Below are positions 51,500 through 59,355 of a stretch of DNA of 64,000 nucleotides, piece after piece (the stretch's first letter is position 1; every line of letters begins with the position of its first letter). Under the pieces are notes generated by a model. That model had not been told where the DNA came from. It worked only from the letters and a program-made list of their open reading frames with translations, and ran no database searches. The position numbers were made by a program, and so were the translations under genes. This DNA is from Leifsonia sp. Root4 (GTDB taxonomy: Bacteria > Actinomycetota > Actinomycetes > Actinomycetales > Microbacteriaceae). The stretch is taken from NCBI RefSeq assembly GCF_001425085.1, contig NZ_LMDN01000004.1, positions 406,124 through 470,123 of the forward strand. Direction: 5' to 3'.

Positions 51500-52732
51500 T
51501 CAGCGCCCCGTCTGCAGCACGAAGGCGGGAGCGGCGTCGAACGCGAACGTGCGGGCGATGCGTGCCGCATCGGCGAAGTCGATTTCGTAGACGAGGTTCT
51601 CTGCCGCCCCGTTCACGTAGGCCCGTTGCGCATCGACGGTGAGCCCGATGCCGGCGGCGAGCTCTGGCCGGCTCAGGCTTGATGCCACGATGGGTGGGGT
51701 CTCCGCGAGAACCGTGCCGCTCGCCGCATCCAGTACCAGCACAGTGCCGGCGGAGGTGACGGCGACCGCGTGGTTCTCGGCATCGTCGACGGCGGCGATG
51801 TGCGTCAAGGGCACGCTCGTGCCGATCCGCGTCCAGCTGCGCTCCCGTGTGTCGAGCAGCCATGCGCCCGTGCTCCCGGCGGGGGCGGCGACGGTCGGCC
51901 GTCCCGCCCGATTGGCGAACACCCTGGCGCGCTCGGCATCCGGCACAACGCCCGGGTATGGAATGCGTTCGAATGCGAGCCCATCGGTGCCCTCGGTGAT
52001 CAGGAGTGCACCGTCGGCGCAGCCGTACACAACGCCGACGGTGGTTGTGATCGTGCCGTCGAGCTCGGCGCACGCCTCCTGGGCGATCGGGGCTCCGGCC
52101 GAGTCGAAGGCCCGAACGGTGTCTGGCCGTCCTGATGTCGTGTCGACCCCGGCCAGGATCACCGACCCCAGTGGCACCACGGGCCCCGACCCCGGCCCGA
52201 GCTCGAGCGTGAGCAGCTCGGTGAGCGCTCCGCCGCCGAGGGCGGCATGGTCAAGCACGCTCACCGTTCCCGTCTGCGGAAAGGACACGAGAGTGAGCGT
52301 GCCGTGTGAACGCACGACTCCCTGGCCGGTGCCATGCACGGTGCCGAGCACGCGCGGTTCGGCGCGGTAGTAGTGGACATGATCCTCGTGGTCGACCGTC
52401 CACGCGCCTGTGTCGGCGATCGTCACGCCGCCCGCAGCCGAGGACGCGAAGACGTAGCGGCCATCCGTGGATGCCGCGACTGGTGCTCCGAGCTCGCCGA
52501 CGGCGGTGCTGTGCTCATCGAACAGATCGAGCAGCTCCAGCCGGCCCGATTCGCTGATCGTCGCGAGGTGCAACGGAGCCTCAGCGACCTCCCGGGCACC
52601 CTCGACGTATCCGTGCGGAGTCTCACTCCGCTCCGGCGCCGATCCGCGGTCGCTGGCGGGGGCGCACGCCGTGAGCAGAACGGAGCAGACGAGGACGACG
52701 GGCAGGAATCTTGTGCGAGGAATGCTGGGCAC
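51500..52732 (-). CDS. AztD-like protein (copy 2), divergent paralogue
   Basis: A 410-residue lipoprotein from GTG 52732, lipobox LTAC. The architecture parallels that of the neighbouring AztD-like protein: ASTDGRYVFASSAAGGVTIA, DTGAWTVDHEDHVHYYRAEP, VVRSHGTLTLVSFPQTGTVS and VVYGCADGALLITEGTDGLA align in order with it. It keeps a HEDHVHYY cluster, but the HH pair of the other copy is absent. Its signal-peptide region overlaps the 3' end of the permease gene by 110 bp in another frame. It may be a second chaperone with different affinity or partner. Confidence 0.72.
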   Translation of the reverse strand: MPSIPRTRFLPVVLVCSVLLTACAPASDRGSAPERSETPHGYVEGAREVAEAPLHLATISESGRLELLDLFDEHSTAVGELGAPVAASTDGRYVFASSAAGGVTIADTGAWTVDHEDHVHYYRAEPRVLGTVHGTGQGVVRSHGTLTLVSFPQTGTVSVLDHAALGGGALTELLTLELGPGSGPVVPLGSVILAGVDTTSGRPDTVRAFDSAGAPIAQEACAELDGTITTTVGVVYGCADGALLITEGTDGLAFERIPYPGVVPDAERARVFANRAGRPTVAAPAGSTGAWLLDTRERSWTRIGTSVPLTHIAAVDDAENHAVAVTSAGTVLVLDAASGTVLAETPPIVASSLSRPELAAGIGLTVDAQRAYVNGAAENLVYEIDFADAARIARTFAFDAAPAFVLQTGR

Positions 52733-53570
52733 TGGTGTCTTTCTGGCTGGATGCGAAACGGTCGATGATGTGGTTCACCAGCGCGGAACACGCTGCGAGC
52801 GCGATGGCGGTGAGTGCGATGGAGGCGCCGGCCGCCGTGCCCGAATGCCAGGAGAGCAGCAGGCCGATCAGCACGGAGGCAGACCCGAACAGGGCGGCGA
52901 TGATCATGAGGATCGGGATGCGACGGGACCAGTGGGCTGCGGCGACGGGCGGCGCGATGAGCAGCCCGATGACGAGCAGCGAGCCGACCGCGCCGTAGGA
53001 GACCACGATGGCGATCGTGACGAGGCCGACGAGTGCGCCGTGCGCCACGCGTGGATGCAGCCCCATCGTGGCGGCGACCCGCCAGTCGAATGCGGCCGCG
53101 ACGAAGGCGCGATGGAACAGGGCGATGGCCGCAATCGTCACGCAGAGGGCGGCGATCAGCAGCGCGATGTCGACTCCGCTGATCGCCAGCACGTCGCCGA
53201 ACAGGATCGCGGTGAGATCGACGGCGAAACTCTGCGAGTGCGAGACGATGATCACGCCGAGCGCCAGCATGCCGACGAAGAGCAGTCCGATGCTGGTGTC
53301 GTTGGAGAGCCTGGCCCGCCGGGAGACGAGGCTGATGCCGATGCTCATCACTGTGGCGCTGACGGCCGCGCCGAGTATCGCGGGCAGGCCGAGCAGCGAT
53401 GCCGCGGCGACGCCGGGCAGCGTGCCATGGGCCATCGCCTCGCCGAGGAACGCCATGCCGCGAATGACCACCCAGGTGCCGACCAGCGCGCAGATGGCTG
53501 CGACGAGCGTGCCGCCGACAAGCGCGCGCACCATGAAATCCGTCGCGAAGGGCTCGGTCAACCAGGTCAT
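52623..53570 (-). CDS. aztB: Zinc ABC transporter permease (AztB)
   Basis: A 315-residue ABC-3 family membrane protein with about eight helices, starting MTWLTEPFATDFMVRALVGG. Landmarks are GTWVVIRGMAFLGEAMAHGT, LLGLPAILGAAVSATVMSIG, VDLTAILFGDVLAISG and SLLVIGLLIAPPVAAAHWSR. The membrane core ends near residue 275; the last 40 residues (SSQKDTSAQHSSHKIPARRP) are polar and lie on the DNA that also encodes the start of the next gene. The gene starts 50 bp from the divergent ATPase gene, with a Zur-like box between. Confidence 0.9.
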   Translation of the reverse strand: MTWLTEPFATDFMVRALVGGTLVAAICALVGTWVVIRGMAFLGEAMAHGTLPGVAAASLLGLPAILGAAVSATVMSIGISLVSRRARLSNDTSIGLLFVGMLALGVIIVSHSQSFAVDLTAILFGDVLAISGVDIALLIAALCVTIAAIALFHRAFVAAAFDWRVAATMGLHPRVAHGALVGLVTIAIVVSYGAVGSLLVIGLLIAPPVAAAHWSRRIPILMIIAALFGSASVLIGLLLSWHSGTAAGASIALTAIALAACSALVNHIIDRFASSQKDTSAQHSSHKIPARRPRLLRSAHGVRPRQRPRIGAGAE

Positions 53571-53586
53571 GGTTGACGACCCTACA

Positions 53587-53601
53587 TGATAATGATTCTC
53601 A
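53587..53601. promoter_or_regulatory. Zur-like operator in the divergent aztA/aztB promoter
   Basis: TGATAATGATTCTCA is a near-palindrome that differs by one base from the complement of the box at 20705-20719. It lies in the 50-bp space between aztB (minus) and aztA (plus), so it can repress both operons. It is AT-rich in a very GC-rich region. Confidence 0.85.
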
Positions 53602-53620
53602 TTACTGTTACGGTGGGCTC

Positions 53621-54289
53621 ATGCAGACTGAATGGCCCTCTCGTGCCGCCTCGGATCCGGCGGTGATGACGCTGCGAGCCGTTTCGGCCGGCCACGGCGG
53701 CAGCACCGCGCTCGACGAGGTGTCCCTGGAGCTGGAGCGTGGCACCGTGACGGTGATCGCCGGTGCCAACGGCTCGGGAAAATCCACTCTGCTCGCCGTG
53801 ATCGCGGGGTTGCACGGGATCCGAAGCGGGGAGATCCGGCGGGCGCGCGGCCTCCGGGTGGCGATCGTGGTGCAGCGCAGCCGGCTGCCGGAGCGTTTGC
53901 CGTTGACGGTCCGTGATGCGGTGCGCATGGGAACGTGGGCCGGACGCGGCCTCTGGCGCCGCACCACGCCGAGTGACGCGGATGTCGTGGCCCAGAGCAT
54001 TGAACGCGTCGGATTGAACGGCCTCGAGAAGCGAGCCGTGCACTCACTCTCCGGCGGCCAGATGCAGAGGGTGCTGCTCGCGCAGGGCATCGCACAGCGC
54101 GCCGAGCTGCTTCTGCTCGACGAGCCGATGAACGGCGTCGATGAGGAGACGAGCGCGCAGATTCGGAGGCTGATCGACGAGGAGGCGCGTGGCGGGCGCA
54201 CGGTCGTGCACGTCTCTCACGACGAGCAGGTGATTGGCGCAGCCGAGCGGCTGATCAGGCTGGAGGAGGGCCGGATTCGTTCCGTCTGA
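53621..54289 (+). CDS. aztA: Zinc ABC transporter ATP-binding protein (AztA)
   Basis: A 222-residue ATPase from ATG 53621 (MQTEWPSRAASDPAVMTLRA). Walker A is GANGSGKST, the Q-loop region is VAIVVQRSRLPERLPLTVRD, the signature is LSGGQMQRVLLAQGIA, and Walker B is ELLLLDEPMNGVD. The H-loop reads VHVSHDEQV. It is short but complete. It is transcribed alone, opposite to the rest of the Azt operon from the shared Zur-like box. Together with AztB and AztC it makes the second zinc importer in the window. Confidence 0.9.
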   Translation: MQTEWPSRAASDPAVMTLRAVSAGHGGSTALDEVSLELERGTVTVIAGANGSGKSTLLAVIAGLHGIRSGEIRRARGLRVAIVVQRSRLPERLPLTVRDAVRMGTWAGRGLWRRTTPSDADVVAQSIERVGLNGLEKRAVHSLSGGQMQRVLLAQGIAQRAELLLLDEPMNGVDEETSAQIRRLIDEEARGGRTVVHVSHDEQVIGAAERLIRLEEGRIRSV

Positions 54290-54371
54290 TGACGGCTCGG
54301 CGCGTCCAGCCCTCCCTCACGCCGCCTGGCTGGTCGTCCGGCTTCGTTCTGGTCGCCGGCTGGCCAGTCGA

Positions 54372-54716
54372 TTACTTGCCGGACGTGTTCTTCCCGGCAG
54401 AGACGCCGATGGCGAATGCGAGCAGGGCGGCAACCGCGACGACGATGCCGGGGCGATCGCGGAGCTGCCTGCGAAAGAAGCCGGCGGTGTCGTCGAAGAC
54501 CTCCGAGCCGCGTGCTCCGACGTCCGAAATGGTCTTCTTGACCTGCTTGACGGCATCGTCTGTCGCACTCGAGACGGCGTCGGCGACCTTCTCCGCCTTG
54601 TGTGCTGCGTCATCGGCGATGTCGGAAAGCTTGTCAGAGGCCTTGTCGGCAACCGCATCGGCCTTGTGGCTGACCGCCTCAGCCTTGTCGGTGAACTCAT
54701 TGCCTGGCGAACTCAT
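54372..54716 (-). CDS. Small membrane-anchored protein with an amphipathic Ala/Asp/Lys helix
   Basis: A 114-residue protein from ATG 54716 with AAGGAG upstream. The first 75 residues are a long amphipathic helix with an 11-residue-like periodicity (DKAEAVSHKADAVADKASDK, LSDIADDAAHKAEKVADAVS), resembling LEA- or apolipoprotein-type repeats. A C-terminal helix (PGIVVAVAALLAFAIGVSAG) enters the membrane, as in DUF3618/YtxH-type envelope stress proteins. Probably a stress protein at the inner face of the membrane. Confidence 0.65.
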   Translation of the reverse strand: MSSPGNEFTDKAEAVSHKADAVADKASDKLSDIADDAAHKAEKVADAVSSATDDAVKQVKKTISDVGARGSEVFDDTAGFFRRQLRDRPGIVVAVAALLAFAIGVSAGKNTSGK

Positions 54717-54895
54717 GGTTGCTCCTTGTGCGCTCACTGCCTCGCCGGCCGGCGGGGCATGGCATTCACGCTAACCCCGTTCGCTGGATTTCGGGAGGGC
54801 TTGCGCGCGAAGCGTCACGGGGAGAAACAGTTCACGGTGTCACGGGTACTGACAGTGCCTCCCGGCATCCGCCCACCCGGCGTACTGTCGGAGAC

Positions 54896-55159
54896 ATGGA
54901 GCACCAGACCGAGATCCGAGACTTCCTGACCTCGCGTCGGTGCCGGATCACGTCGGAACAGGCCGGCCTGCCCGCCTATGGCGCCAATCGCCGCGCGAAG
55001 GGCCTCCGCCGAGAGGAAGTCGCCATGCTGTGCAACTATCGGCACGACATGCTCGCGGCCCAAGAGATGGCCCGTGCGCTGTACACCCCGCTGTTCGCGG
55101 CCCGCCCGGACGCCGTCCCCCATAATGTCCCGCAGAACGTCTCACAGAACAAGGAGTGA
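54896..55159 (+). pseudogene. Internally deleted MmyB-type HTH regulator
   Basis: An 87-residue frame from ATG 54896. Residues 1-47 (MEHQTEIRDFLTSRRCRITS, EQAGLPAYG, KGLRREEVAMLC) match the start of actinobacterial XRE/MmyB-type regulators exactly up to the end of the first HTH helix. The next residues (NYRHDMLAAQEMARALYTPL, FAARPD) match a point about 65-70 residues later in those proteins, in the MmyB ligand domain. The recognition helix and linker are missing, in frame. It then ends early in a PHNVPQNVSQNKE tail. Unlikely to bind DNA. It overlaps the cupin gene by GTGA, preserving the regulator-cupin-DUF2255 order usual in actinobacteria. Confidence 0.75.
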
Positions 55160-55584
55160 CCGTGCATCTCCAGCCAACGCAGCCCACCGTGAAGGGCCCG
55201 GCCGACCTCTTCACCGGCGACGTGCATTTCGATGTCATCGCGGCCGGCGAGCTCCCATCGCGGCTGCGCGTCAATCTCGTGCGCTTCGCCCCCGGGGCCC
55301 GAACGGCATGGCATCGGCACGCGAACGGCCAGACGTTGCACGTGGCGGAGGGGCGCGGCCTGGTGCAGGCCCGGGGCGGCGCCGTCATTGCGATGCGGCC
55401 GGGTGACACGGTCTACACGCCGCCGGGCGAGTGGCACTGGCACGGCGCCGCAGCCGATCACTTCATGAGCCATCTGGCGATGTGGGAGGCGCTCGCCGAA
55501 GACCAGGAGGGGCCCGAGGTTGTCTGGGGTGAGCACGTGAGCGACGAGGAGTACCGAGCGGCGATTGCGGGTGACGCGCGATGA
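55156..55584 (+). CDS. Cupin-2 domain protein
   Basis: A 142-residue protein from GTG 55156. The cupin core reads RFAPGARTAWHRHANGQTLH, VAEGRGLVQARGG, IAMRPGDTVYTPPGEWHWHG: motif 1 (two His, Gln) and motif 2 (PPGEWHWHG) are complete, so a divalent metal site is likely. It belongs to a group often annotated as quercetin-dioxygenase- or hydroxynitrile-lyase-like; substrate unknown. It lies between the deleted HTH gene and the DUF2255 gene, with overlaps at both ends. Confidence 0.88.
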   Translation: MTVHLQPTQPTVKGPADLFTGDVHFDVIAAGELPSRLRVNLVRFAPGARTAWHRHANGQTLHVAEGRGLVQARGGAVIAMRPGDTVYTPPGEWHWHGAAADHFMSHLAMWEALAEDQEGPEVVWGEHVSDEEYRAAIAGDAR

Positions 55585-55961
55585 GCGAGTGGACGCCGGA
55601 GCAGCTCGATCGCATCGCTCGAGCCGACGAACTGCAGATCGCCAGCCGCCGCAGCGACGGCACGCTGCGCCCCTTCGTCACGATCTGGGTGGTTCGCGTC
55701 GGCGACGATCTCTACGTGCGCTCCGCCTACGGTGCAGCGAACCCGTGGTTCCGTCGGGCGCTGGCCAGTGGCACCGGGCGCATCCGCGCGGGCGGCGTCG
55801 AGCAGGACGTGACGTTCGCGGATGTCGCGAGCGACGCGCATCCGGTCATCGACTCGGCGTACCACGCGAAGTACGACCGCTACGGTCCGCAGATCGTCGG
55901 CACGGTCGTGGGCCCCGGCGTCGTCGGGACCACGATCAGGCTGGTGCCGACGGCGGAGTAG
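55581..55961 (+). CDS. DUF2255 family protein
   Basis: A 126-residue protein overlapping the cupin stop (ATGA). MSEWTPEQLDRIARADELQI, ASRRSDGTLRPFVTIWVVRV and DDLYVRSAYGAANPWFRRAL are diagnostic of DUF2255, which has a split-barrel flavin-reductase-like fold. It may bind FMN or F420, but the residues cannot be assigned from sequence alone. It is the third member of the regulator-cupin-DUF2255 cassette. Confidence 0.88.
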   Translation: MSEWTPEQLDRIARADELQIASRRSDGTLRPFVTIWVVRVGDDLYVRSAYGAANPWFRRALASGTGRIRAGGVEQDVTFADVASDAHPVIDSAYHAKYDRYGPQIVGTVVGPGVVGTTIRLVPTAE

Positions 55962-55990
55962 CCGGGACCGGAGTAGCCGGGACCGCCGGC

Positions 55991-56287
55991 TCAGCCGCGG
56001 GGAACGAGATCCAGTTCTTGAAATGATTCAACCTCCGGCACCCAGCGCGTCTGCACGAAGGCCACGTGGTCGGGGTGGGTGTTGTACGCGGCGTACGTCT
56101 CGGCGTCGGCGAAGTCCATCGCGAACTGGAAGCGGTGGGCGCTCTGCGGGCTCACCTGATCGGAGATGCGGAAGTTCTCGACGCCGGGGATGCCGGTGAG
56201 GGCTGCGGCGGCATCCGCCAGGAAGGCCTGCTCCTCTGGTGAATCGGCCGGGTGGCGCAGTGCGAAGCTCACGGTGTGCTGGATCAC
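55991..56287 (-). CDS. Dabb (stress-responsive alpha-beta barrel) protein
   Basis: A 98-residue protein. MIQHTVSFALRHPADSPEEQ begins the dimeric alpha-beta barrel, with conserved His4 and phrases FRISDQVSPQSAHRFQFAMD and YNTHPDHVAFVQTRWVPEVE. The fold is shared with plant stress proteins and small-molecule enzymes; the exact role is unknown. It is convergent with the DUF2255 gene and lies 52 bp downstream of the glycerate kinase gene in the same direction of reading. Confidence 0.85.
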   Translation of the reverse strand: MIQHTVSFALRHPADSPEEQAFLADAAAALTGIPGVENFRISDQVSPQSAHRFQFAMDFADAETYAAYNTHPDHVAFVQTRWVPEVESFQELDLVPRG

Positions 56288-56339
56288 GGTTCTCCCTCCA
56301 CGGCTCGGTCATCGCGACGTCGCGACGGCTATGTCGACG

Positions 56340-57494
56340 CTACCGCGTCACCGAGTGCGTCAGCGAGCCCGCCAGCCGTGCCCCAGCCAAGCGCAGCCAT
56401 CGCTCCGGCTCCGCCATCGCGGCCTCCGGCGACGCGGCGAGCTCACTCAGCGAGACGGCGGCGGCGAAGTCGTCGCTCGGTGCCTGAATCTCGCCGGCTG
56501 CGAGCATGGCGATCGCCCCGGATGCCGCGGCGAGCCCCGCCACATAGGCGGGAACCTTGCCGGCTGCTGACTGACTGTCGAAGCGTCCCTCGCCGGTGAT
56601 CACGACGGCGGCCGTGGCGACGGCATCCGCGAGCCCCATCGCCTCGCCGATTGCCGCGGCGCCGGGCGTCAGGCGAGCGCCCCAGTGCAGCAGGCCGAAG
56701 CCGGTTCCTCCCGCGGCCCCGGCGCCCGGGGTGTCTGCGCCGCCGGGCAGCAGGCGGGCCAGCCGGAGCAGACCGGACTCGATGCCGTCGACCTGGTCAG
56801 GATTCGCGCCCTTCTGTGGGCCGAAGACCGCTGCGGCACCGTTCGGTCCGAGCAGCGGATTGCTCACATCGGAGAGGATCTGGGCCCCGCCGGGCGGCAC
56901 CGCGCGCATGGCCTCCAGCCGCACGCGGGCGAGCTGGCCCAGGCCACGGTTTCCGAGCCGGATCGGGCGACCGGCGGCATCCAGAAACTGCGCGCCGATC
57001 GCGGCCAGCGCCCCGACCCCGCCGTCGCTCGAGGCGCTGCCGCCGATCGCGAGCAGCAGCCGGTGCGCGCCGTGGTCGAGTGCCGCGGCGATGGCCTGCC
57101 CGAAGCCGAGCGTGTGCGCGTCGAGCGGCAGCAGCGGGTCGAGCAGGGTGATCCCGCTCGTGTTCGCGAGCTCGATCACCGCCGTTCCGCCGGCGGCCCC
57201 GGCCGAATCGGGCAGCAGCAACCAGGAGGCGTCGACGGCTCGATTGTCGGGACCCTGCACCGTCACGGGCATGCGGACACTGCCGGCCACCGCGGTCTCG
57301 AAAGCGTCGAGCGTGCCCTCCCCACCGTCGGCCATCGGAAACAGAAGCGGCTCGTCGTCCGGCCGCACCGACTGCCAGCCCTCCGCCAGAGCGCGGGCTG
57401 CGTCGCGTGCGGAGACTGTGCCCTTGAACGAATCCGGCGCGATCAGCACCCGGAGCGGTGCGTTGAGGGCGGCGCCCGCCGGAGCCGCGGTCAC
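56340..57494 (-). CDS. Glycerate kinase (GarK/GlxK family)
   Basis: A 384-residue enzyme from GTG 57494, overlapping the thioesterase stop (GTGA). LRVLIAPDSFKGTVSARDAA with KG is the family start. Further hallmarks are FPMADGGEGTLDAFE, LLLAIGGSASSDGGVGALAA, ILSDVSNPLLGPNGAAAVFG with PQKGA, and the C-terminal VITGEGRFDSQSAAGKVPAY. It phosphorylates D-glycerate to 2-phosphoglycerate in the cytoplasm. A much longer open frame to 58712 is a shadow of neighbouring genes. Confidence 0.92.
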   Translation of the reverse strand: MTAAPAGAALNAPLRVLIAPDSFKGTVSARDAARALAEGWQSVRPDDEPLLFPMADGGEGTLDAFETAVAGSVRMPVTVQGPDNRAVDASWLLLPDSAGAAGGTAVIELANTSGITLLDPLLPLDAHTLGFGQAIAAALDHGAHRLLLAIGGSASSDGGVGALAAIGAQFLDAAGRPIRLGNRGLGQLARVRLEAMRAVPPGGAQILSDVSNPLLGPNGAAAVFGPQKGANPDQVDGIESGLLRLARLLPGGADTPGAGAAGGTGFGLLHWGARLTPGAAAIGEAMGLADAVATAAVVITGEGRFDSQSAAGKVPAYVAGLAAASGAIAMLAAGEIQAPSDDFAAAVSLSELAASPEAAMAEPERWLRLAGARLAGSLTHSVTR

Positions 57495-58306
57495 GGCTGG
57501 GGCACCGTGAGCGGCCGCACCGTGAGCATCTGATGCGCGTGCCCGATCGGCCCGGCGAGGTCGTGCAGCACGGAACTCGTGATGCCCTGCCCGCTCGGGC
57601 CGAATACGACCGTCGTGTCGAGACCGACCCAGCGGCCGGCCGGCTGGCGGTGCAGGTGAATCGTCAGGTCGACGTTCGGGTACATCCACGCGGAGGGCGG
57701 CTGCCGGGTGGCGATGCCGTTGGCGAGATCGACGAGGGTGACGTAGCCGGCGAGCGGGCTCACCGCTTCGCCGGCGACCAGCTCGATGTCCGTGGTGATC
57801 CAGGCGGTGGTGCGGCCGGTCTGCGGGGCGCCCACCGGCCGGATGTCGACGGAGTCGACGACCCCGCCCGCCGGCCAGACCGAGCTCAGCGGCCAGCTGT
57901 TGAGGTTGTCGGGGGAGGGCAGCGGTGCGTCGCCACCTCCGGCGACGGCGCTCGTGTCCAGCGTGGCGAGCAGCCAGGCGCGGGCCCGGATGACGGGGCG
58001 CCCGCCGATCGAGAGAGTCGCCTCGAGCAGCTCGATGGTGCGGCCGGGGCGGAGCACCTCGATGCCGATCTCGCAGACGTCGTTGGCGAGCCGCCCGAGA
58101 ATGTCGAAGCTGATGCGGGACAACGCCAGGCCGGCATCCGCGTGCCCCGCGCGGTGGCGGTCGATGGCGTGCACGATCAGGCCGCCGAGCGGGCTGAAGT
58201 GGAGCTCGTCCGGGTCCCAGGCGCCGCCGCTGTGCGGCGTCGGCCGATAGCGGTGCTCGTCGATCCGCTCGAAAAAGCAGTCGGGTTCTCCCTCGATCAT
58301 GCCCAC
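57491..58306 (-). CDS. Acyl-CoA thioesterase-like double hotdog protein
   Basis: A 271-residue protein from ATG 58306 or 58300. FSPLGGLIVHAIDRHRAGHA, LSRISFDILGRLANDVCEIG and IEVLRPGRTIELLEATLSIG are typical of the first hotdog domain of TesB-like 4HBT_3 proteins. The second hotdog holds WMYPNVDLTIHLHRQPAGRW and GLDTTVVFGPSGQGITSSVL, with a DxT pair common at the active site. It probably hydrolyses acyl-CoA. The gene overlaps that of glycerate kinase. Confidence 0.82.
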   Translation of the reverse strand: MGMIEGEPDCFFERIDEHRYRPTPHSGGAWDPDELHFSPLGGLIVHAIDRHRAGHADAGLALSRISFDILGRLANDVCEIGIEVLRPGRTIELLEATLSIGGRPVIRARAWLLATLDTSAVAGGGDAPLPSPDNLNSWPLSSVWPAGGVVDSVDIRPVGAPQTGRTTAWITTDIELVAGEAVSPLAGYVTLVDLANGIATRQPPSAWMYPNVDLTIHLHRQPAGRWVGLDTTVVFGPSGQGITSSVLHDLAGPIGHAHQMLTVRPLTVPQP

Positions 58307-58390
58307 GTCGTTCTCCTGCCCCGCGTCTCAGCACGTGTGTGCCGACATCGTTGCCGGCTCCCTGAGCAGCATAGTTCGGGGTGGGTGGCG

Positions 58391-58654
58391 CTACTCGTAG
58401 ATGTGCTCGATCACCCAGGCGTCCCCCGCCCGGCAGACGTCGAAGACGCGGTTGAGGCCGTTCAGGTCCGCCGCCTGGAAGCGCCAGCCGACGCGCAATA
58501 CGGGGGCGTGGGTGATCATCGGCGGCAGTGGGTCCACCTCGCGCAGGAGCTCGGTTGGGCGATCGGTGACTCGCCACCGTTGCCCGCGCCAGACCATGCG
58601 AGCGGGAACGCCGGCTTCGAGCCAGAGCGTCACGGTGTCGGCGGCGGTGAGCAT
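58391..58654 (-). CDS. Small DUF6504-like hypothetical protein
   Basis: An 87-residue protein from ATG 58654 with GAGAGAGG upstream. MLTAADTVTLWLEAGVPARM, VWRGQRWRVTDRPTELLREV and VGWRFQAADLNGLNRVFDVC are similar to short actinobacterial proteins built around a VWRGxRYxV motif (DUF6504-like). It is soluble and basic. No function known. It lies 84 bp upstream of the thioesterase gene, probably same transcript. Confidence 0.6.
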   Translation of the reverse strand: MLTAADTVTLWLEAGVPARMVWRGQRWRVTDRPTELLREVDPLPPMITHAPVLRVGWRFQAADLNGLNRVFDVCRAGDAWVIEHIYE

Positions 58655-58768
58655 GATCGGGCCTCTCTCCACGATGCGATATTCGAACGAATGTTCGACG
58701 ATTAACGAGCATACGCCGCCGGAGCGGGGAGTCAAGACCACGGCAATCGCATCGAATAGACTCCCCGG

Positions 58769-59335
58769 ATGGAGCCCCCCGTTCTGGCTCGTCCCGGCTT
58801 CGGCGCGCGAGCGCTGGCGCTGGTGGTCGACTACGGCCTGATTCTCGGGTACATGGCCGCCCTTGGCCTCATGACGATGATCGGCTTCCTCATCACCGGT
58901 GAACTCTTCAATTGGCTCTCGCTCGGTGTCGTCGGGGCCGAACTACTCGGATTCGGGGTGCTCGTGCTTCCCGTCGGCGTCTACCTCTTCCTGAGCGAGT
59001 CGTCAGCGCGGCAGGCCACCGTCGGCAAGCGCGCCCTGGGCCTGAGGGTTGTTGCGATGAGTGGGGAGCGGCCGTCGCGGCCGCGCATTCTCGTGCGCAC
59101 CATCGTGAAGTTGGCACCGTGGGAGGTGGCTCACTTCTTCGTCTGGCACACGGTGGCGCTGGCATCCACCGGTGAAACAGCGTTCCCGGCGTGGCTGCTC
59201 GCCGGCCTCATCGTTGCCGACGTGCTTCCGCTCATCTACGTGCTCTGCGTGCTTCTGCAGAAGGATCGCCGAGGGCCGCACGACCTCGTTGCCGGAACTC
59301 GCGTCGTGTGGGAGGCGCCTGGCTCCGCCGCGTGA
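58769..59335 (+). CDS. RDD-family membrane protein
   Basis: A 188-residue protein starting MEPPVLARPGFGARALALVV. The RDD domain shows GARALALVVDYGLILGYMAA (the R-x-x-x-x-x-x-D pattern of helix 1), GFGVLVLPVGVYLFLSESSA, RQATVGKRALGLRVV and DRRGPHDLVAGTRVV, where QATVGKRxLGLRV and HDxxAGTRV are hallmarks. It has four to five helices. The function is unsettled; some RDD proteins are ion exchangers. It is divergent from the DUF6504-like gene. Confidence 0.88.
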   Translation: MEPPVLARPGFGARALALVVDYGLILGYMAALGLMTMIGFLITGELFNWLSLGVVGAELLGFGVLVLPVGVYLFLSESSARQATVGKRALGLRVVAMSGERPSRPRILVRTIVKLAPWEVAHFFVWHTVALASTGETAFPAWLLAGLIVADVLPLIYVLCVLLQKDRRGPHDLVAGTRVVWEAPGSAA

Positions 59336-59355
59336 ACCCGCCGCTACCGCCGCGA

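Noticed and set aside
56340-58712. 790-codon frame spanning glycerate kinase and thioesterase
   Set aside because: Only its C-terminal half is a real protein; the upstream part is out of frame with the conserved thioesterase.
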